From JBBQZL01 sp038207745 (GTDB lineage Bacteria > Actinomycetota > Thermoleophilia > Solirubrobacterales > 70-9), in assembly GCA_038207745.1 (NCBI GenBank), contig JBBQZL010000056.1, positions 1-13,343 of the forward strand: DNA of 13,343 bases. The letters are read 5' to 3'. The notes under the pieces are model-generated. The model made no database searches, was not told where the DNA came from, and saw only the letters and a list, made by a program, of their open reading frames with translations. Position 1 is the first letter of the stretch. Each line of letters opens with the position of its first letter. Of the stretch, positions 7,589 to 13,343 are shown piece by piece. The translations under genes were made by a program, and so were the position numbers.

Positions 7589-8875
7589 GTGGCAGAGAAG
7601 GTCGTAAGAGCAGGGATTCTGGTCACCGGGACCGAGGTTCTGACCGCGCGGATCGTCGATCGAAACGGGCCGTGGATCTCCGAGCGCCTCTCGGAGCTGG
7701 GGGTCGAGGTTGCGAGCATCGTGATCGTGGCTGATCGTCCCGACGATCTCGAGTCGGCGCTCAGGTCTATGCTTGCCGACGGATTCGAGCTGATCATCAC
7801 CTCAGGTGGACTCGGCCCGACGGCTGACGACCTGACGGCGGAGGTGGTGGCGAAGGTCGCCGGGCTTGAGATGCGGCTCGACCCCGCAATGGAGGAAAAG
7901 ATCGCCGAGATTCTCCGGGGTCTGTCTGTCCGGATCCGCCTTGATCCAAAGGCTGTCATGGATGCGAATCGCAAGCAGGCGATGGTCCCGGAGGGGGCGA
8001 TTCCGCTCGATCCGATCGGGACGGCTCCGGGTCTTGTCGTTCCGGTAGATGGCGGGGTCATCGTGGTGCTTCCCGGGCCGCCCAGGGAGCTGCAGCCGAT
8101 GTGGAAGCGAGCAATCGAGACCGGACCGGCCACCGGCCTTCTCCAGAAGGCCACCCCGCTCAGCTTCTACACCCTGAGGATTTTCGGGACACCGGAGTCG
8201 GAGCTTGCAATGAGCCTTCGGAGCATTGAGGACGAGGGAGTTGATCTCGACCGTGTCGAGATCACCACCTGCCTGCGCAAGGGCGAGATCGAGGTCGATG
8301 TGCGCTGGAGGGATGGGGAGGAGGAAGTCGCGACGGCGGTCCGTGAAGGCCTCAGGGCGAGGCATGAGCGCTTCATGTTCAGCGAAGACGGAACAACGGT
8401 CGACGAGATCGTCGCCAGGCTCCTGGGCAACCGGATGCTTGCAACCGCAGAGTCATGCAGCAGTGGCCTGCTGGCGGCGAGGATCACCCTTCGGCCGGGA
8501 GCTTCGGACTACTTCGCCGGGGGAGCCGTGACCTACTCGAATGCCTCGAAGGCGGAGATCCTGGGAGTTGACGCCGGCCTGATCGATGAACGTGGAGCCG
8601 TCTCACCGGAGGTGGCCGAGGCAATGGCCCGGGGAGCCTTGGATCGCTTCGGTGCCGACACCGCAATCGCGATCACGGGAATCGCCGGCCCGGGCGGAGG
8701 CACGGAGGAGAAGCCGATCGGCTACGTCTGCTTCCATGCCCGTCTGGCCGACGACTCATCACTGGCCAGAGATCTCGTCATCCCGGGCGGCCGCGAGGAC
8801 ATCCGGGAGCGCTCTGCCCTCGTCGCGATGCACATGCTTCGGGTCCTGCTGAGCGGCGACAAACCACCGCTCTGA
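7589..8875 (+). CDS. cinA: CinA family protein: MoaB/Mog-like domain plus nicotinamide-nucleotide amidohydrolase domain
   Basis: A two-domain cytoplasmic protein of 428 aa from GTG 7589, the normal length. The N-terminal half is a MoCF-biosynthesis (MoaB/Mog) fold with GTEVL (14-18) and SGGLGPTADDLTAE (72-85), plus LPGPPRELQPMW (161-172). The C-terminal half (about 268-424) is the CinA/PncC domain with AESCSSGLLAARIT (287-300), VTYSNASK (314-321) and GIAGPGGGTEEKPIG (364-378). The family's Ser/Tyr/Lys catalytic set corresponds to S289, Y316 and K321, all present. Known members hydrolyse NMN to nicotinic acid mononucleotide for NAD recycling, and some cleave ADP-ribose or carry out competence-related roles. 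The start is chosen from GAGAAGG 9 bases upstream. The usual actinobacterial downstream neighbour recA is absent; a convergent menC follows instead. Confidence 0.95.
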   Translation: MAEKVVRAGILVTGTEVLTARIVDRNGPWISERLSELGVEVASIVIVADRPDDLESALRSMLADGFELIITSGGLGPTADDLTAEVVAKVAGLEMRLDPAMEEKIAEILRGLSVRIRLDPKAVMDANRKQAMVPEGAIPLDPIGTAPGLVVPVDGGVIVVLPGPPRELQPMWKRAIETGPATGLLQKATPLSFYTLRIFGTPESELAMSLRSIEDEGVDLDRVEITTCLRKGEIEVDVRWRDGEEEVATAVREGLRARHERFMFSEDGTTVDEIVARLLGNRMLATAESCSSGLLAARITLRPGASDYFAGGAVTYSNASKAEILGVDAGLIDERGAVSPEVAEAMARGALDRFGADTAIAITGIAGPGGGTEEKPIGYVCFHARLADDSSLARDLVIPGGREDIRERSALVAMHMLRVLLSGDKPPL

Positions 8876-8912
8876 CCCTGCCCTCTGACCCACAGCCCTG
8901 AACCTTCGCCGG

Positions 8913-8947
8913 GGCGACATCTCCGCCTCTGCGACGAAGATGTCGCC
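8913..8947. terminator. Hairpin between convergent cinA and menC
   Basis: GGCGACATCT (8913-8922) pairs perfectly with AGATGTCGCC (8938-8947) around a 15-base loop. It lies 38 bases after the cinA stop and 58 bases from the menC stop. No T-run is present on either strand, so it is a poor rho-independent terminator in the strict sense. The position suggests a shared transcript end or stabilising stem. Confidence 0.45.
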
Positions 8948-9004
8948 GCACCGCGGCCTGCCGGGGTTCGCTGACCTCGGCTCGAAGGGACAGCCTGGGC
9001 GGGG

Positions 9005-10048
9005 TCAGATTCGGTGGTGGTCCAGGGCGTCGCGGTCGATCTCGATGCCGAGGCCGGGGCCGGGTGGGACGTGAAGCTGGTCGCCGCGGAGTTCGCACTC
9101 GGTTGAAGCGACGGTTGAGGCGAAGAGGCGCTGGGTGGCGAGTCCCTGGGCGACCTGCAGGCCATCGCTGCCCCGCGGCTGCAGGGCACGCAGCTGTGCG
9201 GCGTGGGCGGCTGCCGCGATTCCGACCGGTCCATCGAGGGCACTCGAGAGGTAGGTGGGGGTCTGCCATTCCACCTTGGGGGGGAACTTGCCGATCTTCG
9301 AGAGCTTCAGCGTGATCAGATCGCATGATCCGAGCCGCTCGGCTCGATCGACGTCCGCCGGTGAGGAAACCGATTCGTCGGCGACCAGCCGAATCTCGGT
9401 CCGCCCCCGTAGCCGGGCCATCTCCTCGAGCGTCGAAACCGGCTGTTCGGCCATCTCGATCACATCACCCGCCATCGCTGCAAGCTTCTCGAGGGCGGTG
9501 TCGTGGTCCCAGACGCCGTTGGCGTCGATACGGATCTTGGCCTCGCTCCCGAGTGCCTCCCGTACCGCACTGATCTGGGCGGCATCGTCTCCGCCACCTA
9601 CCTTGAGTTTGAAGGTCCCGAAGCCGTCGGCCGCCCATCTCCCGGCATCTGCCGCAACCTCGAGTGGTGTGCCCGAAACCAGGGTCGCGTTGCAGGTCAC
9701 CGGATTGACCCCCGGCGCTCCGATCGAATTCCAGAGCGGCAGATCGAGCTCCCTGGCGGTGAGATCCGCAACCGCGATCTCGATCGCGCATCTCGCCGGC
9801 GCCGAGAGCTTGGTGTGCTTGAGCAGTCCGGGCGCATCGGCCCACTCGTTCAGTTCACCGACCACCGTCGTCAGGTCGGTTCCACCTCGAAGGGAAAGTG
9901 GCACTCCCTCGCCCCAGCCTTCGACGCCGTCCGCGTTCTCGATTCGGAGCAGGACCATCTCGCGACGGTCGAGCCTGCCCCGAGAAGTGACGTAGAGGTT
10001 GCTGAAAGGCAACGAATAAGGAATTACCTCTGCCCGGGCGATCCGCAT
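9005..10048 (-). CDS. menC: o-Succinylbenzoate synthase (enolase superfamily)
   Basis: It dehydrates SHCHC to o-succinylbenzoate in menaquinone synthesis. The 347-aa product has the enolase N-terminal cap (about 1-100) and a barrel. The barrel carries catalytic K149 of the KxK motif (FKLKVGGG), metal ligands D175 (RIDANG), E201 (MAEQP) and D224 (VADES), and the second general-base lysine K248 (LKLSKIG). YLSSALDGPVGIAAAAHAAQ (266-285) matches the end of actinobacterial OSB synthases. The family also includes racemases and muconate cycloisomerases, but the menA and menB neighbours make OSB synthase much more likely. ATG 10048 lies one base after the menA stop (TGAGATG), implying translational coupling. 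One odd spot is residues 254-265, directly after KIG: the usual Gly-Gly is missing, the stretch is about two residues short, and it is bracketed by runs of seven and five G on the plus strand. Confidence 0.88.
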   Translation of the reverse strand: MRIARAEVIPYSLPFSNLYVTSRGRLDRREMVLLRIENADGVEGWGEGVPLSLRGGTDLTTVVGELNEWADAPGLLKHTKLSAPARCAIEIAVADLTARELDLPLWNSIGAPGVNPVTCNATLVSGTPLEVAADAGRWAADGFGTFKLKVGGGDDAAQISAVREALGSEAKIRIDANGVWDHDTALEKLAAMAGDVIEMAEQPVSTLEEMARLRGRTEIRLVADESVSSPADVDRAERLGSCDLITLKLSKIGKFPPKVEWQTPTYLSSALDGPVGIAAAAHAAQLRALQPRGSDGLQVAQGLATQRLFASTVASTECELRGDQLHVPPGPGLGIEIDRDALDHHRI

Positions 10049-10049
10049 C

Positions 10050-10940
10050 TCAGGTCGCGATCAGCAGGCCCGCAGACACCAGGATGCTGAAAGCCGCGAG
10101 CAGGAAGCCTACGCCCGCCAGCGCCCCATTCAGAGCCGGCCCGTCTGTGCGGTGCAGGACTGCCGATGTCGGCTTGATCGCCAGCGGGGCCGCGAGCAGA
10201 CCGATGAGCGGCCACCAGGGACCGACGTCGATGGCGAGGGTCAGCGGAAGGCAGAGCAGCGCTCCGATGATCATTGCCAGGTACAGGGTCCGAGTCCGGC
10301 CTCTGCCGAGCCTCACGGCGAGGGTGCGCTTGCCGGCCCTCCGATCAGTGTCGAGATCGCGGATGTTGTTGACGACCAGGATCGCGGTCGAGAGCAACCC
10401 GACCGCGACCGAGAGCCCGACCGCGAGGGTCGAGATCTCCTCGAGCTGAACGTAATACGAGCCGTTCACCGCGACCAGGCCGAAGAAGAGGAAGACGAAA
10501 AGCTCACCGAGCCCGGCATAGCCATACGGCCGCGGACCACCGGTATAGAGGACCCCTGCGGCGATCGAGACGATTCCGATCACCATGATCAATGGTCCGG
10601 CGAGCACGGTCAGGTAGATGCCGCACGCCATCGCGGCGCCGAACGCGATCCATGTCGCGGTGAGGACACGCGTCGGAGTGACAAGACCGGCGGAAGTGAC
10701 CCGGACGGGCCCAAGCCGGTCACTCGAGTCCGCCCCGCGCCTGGCATCCGAGTAGTCGTTGGCGAGGTTGGTGCCGATCTGGATGAAGATGCTGCCGACA
10801 AGCGCCGCGAGAAACCCGCCCAGACGGGGAAGCCGACCCGCCTGCTCGACGGCGGTGGCGGTTCCGACAATCACCGGGGCCAGCGCTGCGGGCAGCGTGT
10901 GCACGCGTGCGGCCATCACCCAGATGCGGAGCGGCCCCAC
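10050..10940 (-). CDS. menA: 1,4-Dihydroxy-2-naphthoate polyprenyltransferase (UbiA family)
   Basis: An integral membrane enzyme that joins a polyprenyl diphosphate tail to DHNA, giving demethylmenaquinone. The 296-aa product has about eight or nine hydrophobic helices and both Asp-rich Mg-diphosphate motifs of the UbiA family: NLANDYSDARRGAD (58-71; D62, D65, D71) and NNIRDLDTDRRAGKRTLAVR (191-210; D195, D197, D199). NDYSD with the downstream TLAVRLGR is typical of MenA rather than of ubiquinone or heme-O transferases. The start is GTG 10940 with GGAG (plus-strand 10950-10953) 9 bases upstream. It follows menB by 26 bases and precedes menC by one base, so menB-menA-menC should be one transcript. 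Confidence 0.94.
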   Translation of the reverse strand: MGPLRIWVMAARVHTLPAALAPVIVGTATAVEQAGRLPRLGGFLAALVGSIFIQIGTNLANDYSDARRGADSSDRLGPVRVTSAGLVTPTRVLTATWIAFGAAMACGIYLTVLAGPLIMVIGIVSIAAGVLYTGGPRPYGYAGLGELFVFLFFGLVAVNGSYYVQLEEISTLAVGLSVAVGLLSTAILVVNNIRDLDTDRRAGKRTLAVRLGRGRTRTLYLAMIIGALLCLPLTLAIDVGPWWPLIGLLAAPLAIKPTSAVLHRTDGPALNGALAGVGFLLAAFSILVSAGLLIAT

Positions 10941-10966
10941 CTAGAAGAACTCCGGCGAAACCGAGG

Positions 10967-11848
10967 TCATGGCCTGCGCGGAAACTTCTTGAAGTCCGGA
11001 GCACGGCCCTGCTGGTAGGAGTTACGCCCCTCCTGGCCCTCCTCGCTCATGTAGAAGAGCAGAGTGGCATCGTGGGAGAGCTGCTGCAGACCGGTGAGTC
11101 CGTCCTCCTCTGCATTGAAGCTGGACTTCATCAGTCGAAGCGCCAGAGGGGAGAGGTTGTTCATCTCCCGGCACCAGGCGACCGTCTCACGCTCGAGCTG
11201 TTCAATCGGGACGATCGTGTTGACAAGACCCATCTGGAGAGCCTCATCGGCCTCGTAGAGGCGGCAGAGGAACCAGATCTCCTTGGCTCGCTTGACGCCG
11301 ATATTCCGCGCCAGCAGGCTTGCCCCGAAGCCACCGTCGAAGCTGCCGACCCGAGGGCCGGTCTGGCCGAAGCGGGCGTTCTCGGCTGCGATGGTCATGT
11401 CGCAGACGAGATGAAGGATGTGCCCGCCGCCGACCGCATATCCGGCGACCATCGCCACGACCGGCTTGGGCAGACGGCGGATCTGGACGTGCAGGTCACC
11501 GACATCAAGGCGACCGACACCCTGCTGGGCGACGTCATCGTCACCGATGTACCCGTCGTCGCCGCGAATTCTCTGATCGCCGCCGGAGCAGAAGGCCTCG
11601 GTCCCGGCGCCGGTGAAGATGATCGAGGAGACCTCGAGGTCGTCACGGGCGCGTCCGAAGGCATCGCGCAACTCAGCCAGGGTTTGGGGGCGGAATGCGT
11701 TTCTGACCTCGGGCCGGTTGATTGTGATCTTCGCGATCCCGTCGGCCTTCTCATAGAGGATGTCGGAAAAATCGGCCGCGGCCGGCCCCCACGTTATCGG
11801 CGCGTAGAGGTCTTCTTCCGGCGGTGCGGCTTTGTGGCGTATCGGCAT
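10967..11848 (-). CDS. menB: 1,4-Dihydroxy-2-naphthoyl-CoA synthase (crotonase family)
   Basis: It cyclises o-succinylbenzoyl-CoA to DHNA-CoA by an intramolecular Claisen condensation. The 293-aa product from ATG 11848 has the crotonase oxyanion-hole segment FCSGGDQ (86-92), VAGYAVGGGHILHLVCD (134-150), GQTGPRVGSFDGGFG (161-175) with S169 and D171, IWFLCRLYEA (191-200), and a C-terminal block with Y266 ending in DFKKFPRRP. These are hallmarks of MenB, not of generic enoyl-CoA hydratases. G164 sits where type II enzymes such as the mycobacterial one carry Asp, so this looks like the bicarbonate-dependent type I. An open frame extends back to 11989, but it would overlap menE and lacks MenB homology; ATG 11848 has a purine-rich GGCGAAGAGAAG in front. 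It is the first gene of menB-menA-menC. Confidence 0.96.
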   Translation of the reverse strand: MPIRHKAAPPEEDLYAPITWGPAAADFSDILYEKADGIAKITINRPEVRNAFRPQTLAELRDAFGRARDDLEVSSIIFTGAGTEAFCSGGDQRIRGDDGYIGDDDVAQQGVGRLDVGDLHVQIRRLPKPVVAMVAGYAVGGGHILHLVCDMTIAAENARFGQTGPRVGSFDGGFGASLLARNIGVKRAKEIWFLCRLYEADEALQMGLVNTIVPIEQLERETVAWCREMNNLSPLALRLMKSSFNAEEDGLTGLQQLSHDATLLFYMSEEGQEGRNSYQQGRAPDFKKFPRRP

Positions 11849-11955
11849 CTTCTCTTCGCCTTGGGTTGTGATTTCGGGTGAGGGAGGCGGCTCGCGCTGG
11901 ACGGGACCGCAACAATGTCGGGCAACGATAACCAGCCGCCGATGGGGACCACGAT
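11849..11955. promoter_or_regulatory. Divergent menB/menE promoter region
   Basis: These 107 bases separate the menBAC operon from divergent menE, so they must hold both start signals or overlapping ones. I see no convincing -35/-10 pair on either strand; TATCGT on the minus strand (11930-11925) is the best -10-like match for menBAC. GGGGA (11944-11948) lies 7 bases before the menE TTG and may serve as its ribosome binding site. No clear operator repeat or riboswitch was found. Confidence 0.45.
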
Positions 11956-13281
11956 TTGAAACTCGACAACTGGCTTGCACAGAGGTCACAGAGCTGTCCG
12001 GATCGCACCGCCCTCGTCGTCGACGGCGACTCTGTCACCTACGCCGAGCTCGAGGCCGAGGCAACCTGGGTCGCGCGGCGGCTGGCCGCCCACGGTGTCC
12101 GTCGTGGTACGAAGGCCGCGCTGACCACCCGGCCGGGCCGGGAGCAGGTGGTGCTGATCCACGCGCTGATGAAGACGGGCGCGATCGTGCTGCCGATCAA
12201 CCCGCGTCTCTCCCCGGCGGAGCGGGCGGCCGTCTTTGCCGTCGAGCAGCCGAGCGTCGATCTCGATGACGCAGGCCACCTGACCCAGACCGAGGCCGAT
12301 CTTCCGCTGCTCGGAGAACACGACATGGACGATGTCCACTGCCGGATCCTCTCGAGCGGCAGCACCGGCGCGCCGAGGGCAACCGGCCTGACCTATGGCA
12401 ACCATCTCTGGAGCGCGGTCGGCTCGGCATTCAACATCGGGGTTGACCCCGAAGACCGGTGGCTGTCATGCATGCCGCTCAGCCACGTCTCGGGGCTCTC
12501 GATCGTGATGCGGTCGGTGATCTACGGGACGACGATGCTGATGCACGACGGATTCGAGACCGATCGGGTCGCGGCGGCGCTCGAGGCCGACGATGTGACG
12601 CTGGTCTCGCTCGTCTCGACAATGCTGGTCCGGTTGCTCGAGGCAGGGGCCGATCTCTCCGGGCCAAGGGCGATCCTCGTCGGCGGCGGGCCGGTCCCCG
12701 AGGCAGCACTCGAGGAGGCGATCGGAAACGGTGCGTCGGTGATCCAGACCTACGGACTGACCGAGACCAGTTCGCAGGTGACGACTCTTGCTCCGGCTGA
12801 TGCAAAGCGCAAGCTCGGGTCGGCAGGCCGCCCGCTTCTCACCACCCATCTGCGGATCCGCGACGGTGAGATCCTGGTCCAGGGGCCGACGGTCGCTCCG
12901 GGGGTCGCCGACGCCGACGGCTGGCTGCACACCGGAGATCTCGGCCGGATAGACGAGGAGGGCTTTCTCTATGTCCAGGATCGGATGGACGACATGATCG
13001 TCACCGGCGGCGAGAACGTCATCCCGGCCGAGGTCGAGGGCGTCCTGATGCGCCATCCCGACGTGGCTGACGCGGCCGTCGTCGGCCGCGACGACCCGGA
13101 GTGGCAGCAGGCGGTCACCGCGGTCGTTGTCCTGAACGGCGACGCCGACCTCGACCCTCACGAACTACGCCGCCACTGTGCCGAGCATCTCGCCTCACAC
13201 AAGGTCCCGAAGCGCGTGGAGTTGGTTTCGGTGCTGCCGCGGACGCCCTCGGGAAAGCTGCTGAGACGGGCCCTTCGTTAA
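11956..13281 (+). CDS. menE: o-Succinylbenzoate-CoA ligase (AMP-binding, ANL superfamily)
   Basis: It adenylates o-succinylbenzoate with ATP and then forms OSB-CoA, the substrate of MenB. The 441-aa product is somewhat shorter than most ANL enzymes but complete. It has the P-loop ILSSGSTGAPRATGLTYGNH (131-150), PLSHVSGL (174-181), the A5 motif TYGLTET (265-271), WLHTGDLGRIDEEGFLYV (323-340), hinge DRMDDMIVTGGENVIPAEVE (342-361) and the C-terminal PRTPSGKLLRR with catalytic lysine K434. In the P-loop the usual PKG is PRA, so Lys is replaced by Arg. The ANL family is broad, and MenE is chosen because of length and the divergent menBAC operon. The start is TTG 11956 with GGGGA 7 bases upstream; there is no better start before the conserved N-terminus DNWLAQRSQ. 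The next gene, ilvC, begins 12 bases after its TAA. Confidence 0.9.
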   Translation: MKLDNWLAQRSQSCPDRTALVVDGDSVTYAELEAEATWVARRLAAHGVRRGTKAALTTRPGREQVVLIHALMKTGAIVLPINPRLSPAERAAVFAVEQPSVDLDDAGHLTQTEADLPLLGEHDMDDVHCRILSSGSTGAPRATGLTYGNHLWSAVGSAFNIGVDPEDRWLSCMPLSHVSGLSIVMRSVIYGTTMLMHDGFETDRVAAALEADDVTLVSLVSTMLVRLLEAGADLSGPRAILVGGGPVPEAALEEAIGNGASVIQTYGLTETSSQVTTLAPADAKRKLGSAGRPLLTTHLRIRDGEILVQGPTVAPGVADADGWLHTGDLGRIDEEGFLYVQDRMDDMIVTGGENVIPAEVEGVLMRHPDVADAAVVGRDDPEWQQAVTAVVVLNGDADLDPHELRRHCAEHLASHKVPKRVELVSVLPRTPSGKLLRRALR

Positions 13282-13293
13282 AGTGCCGCAGCC

Positions 13294-13343
13294 ATGAACA
13301 CGGACGGAATTTTCTACGACAAGGATGCTGACCTCTCCCTCCT
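13294..13343 (+). CDS. ilvC: Ketol-acid reductoisomerase, N-terminal fragment (3' end outside window)
   Basis: ATG 13294 opens a frame reading MNTDGIFYDKDADLSLL up to the window edge (last codon incomplete). The YDKDADLSLL segment is the highly conserved start of ketol-acid reductoisomerase, which precedes the NADPH-binding GYGSQGHAHA motif in full proteins. The enzyme rearranges and reduces 2-acetolactate in valine, leucine and isoleucine synthesis. Only 16 complete codons are visible, so the call rests on that short signature. It starts 12 bases after menE on the same strand with no strong Shine-Dalgarno, so it may be co-transcribed with menE or have a promoter inside it. Confidence 0.75.
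   Translation, partial: MNTDGIFYDKDADLSL

Noticed and set aside
10152..11018. 288-codon plus-strand open frame opposite menA
   Set aside because: It is antisense to a complete MenA and rich in Asp, Arg and Gly with no domain, as expected for the reverse of a membrane protein gene at high GC.
10907..11881. 324-codon plus-strand open frame opposite menB
   Set aside because: It mirrors the full MenB coding region; no independent motif or ribosome binding site was found.
11849..11989. Upstream extension of the menB frame adding 47 residues
   Set aside because: It overlaps the start of divergent menE, its composition (Arg, Pro, Ser) is not MenB-like, and ATG 11848 begins the normal MenB N-terminus.
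1..13343. tRNA, rRNA, CRISPR, insertion sequence, prophage or toxin-antitoxin genes
   Set aside because: No tRNA-like cloverleaf, regularly spaced repeats, transposase or recombinase motifs or small coding pairs were found; gene-free gaps are all below 200 bases.

Overview
This is a stretch of ordinary chromosome from a high-GC Gram-positive bacterium, most likely an actinobacterium. Thermoleophilia (Solirubrobacterales-like) is my best guess from the gene order, the menaquinone genes, the MMPL transporter and the frequent GTG/TTG starts; no ribosomal RNA or other phylogenetic marker is present to confirm it. I see no tRNA, rRNA, CRISPR array, insertion sequence, phage gene or integration site.

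Layout, left to right. (1) The last 66 codons of an RNase J gene (+) end at 203. A 191-base gap follows with two perfect hairpins, the second shaped as a bidirectional terminator. (2) A two-component system on the minus strand: an OmpR-type response regulator (2573-1878) followed by its membrane histidine kinase (ends 395). (3) A short divergent promoter region, then ftsK (+, 2690-5215), a DNA translocase. (4) An MMPL/RND-type exporter (-, 7467-5185) that meets ftsK tail to tail with a 31-base coding overlap. (5) cinA (+, 7589-8875), followed by a GC-rich hairpin. (6) A menaquinone block: menB-menA-menC on the minus strand (11848-9005) and menE divergent on the plus strand (11956-13281). (7) The first 16 codons of ilvC (ketol-acid reductoisomerase), starting 12 bases after menE and running off the window.

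How the genes work together. MenC, MenE, MenB and MenA are four consecutive steps of the classical menaquinone route: SHCHC to o-succinylbenzoate (MenC), to OSB-CoA (MenE), to DHNA-CoA (MenB), and prenylation of DHNA (MenA). MenF, MenD, MenH, a DHNA-CoA thioesterase and the MenG/UbiE methylase are not here. RNase J, FtsK and CinA form a housekeeping backbone usually found close together in actinobacteria. The two-component system and the MMPL exporter are placed between them on the opposite strand, like later insertions into a conserved neighbourhood. A regulatory link between the two is possible but not shown.

No clearly new biological system is visible. The points most worth a second look are the glycine-type (bicarbonate-type) MenB, an odd segment in MenC lying between two G runs, likely leaderless promoters for two genes, the convergent ftsK/MMPL overlap, and the interrupted rnj-ftsK-cinA neighbourhood.
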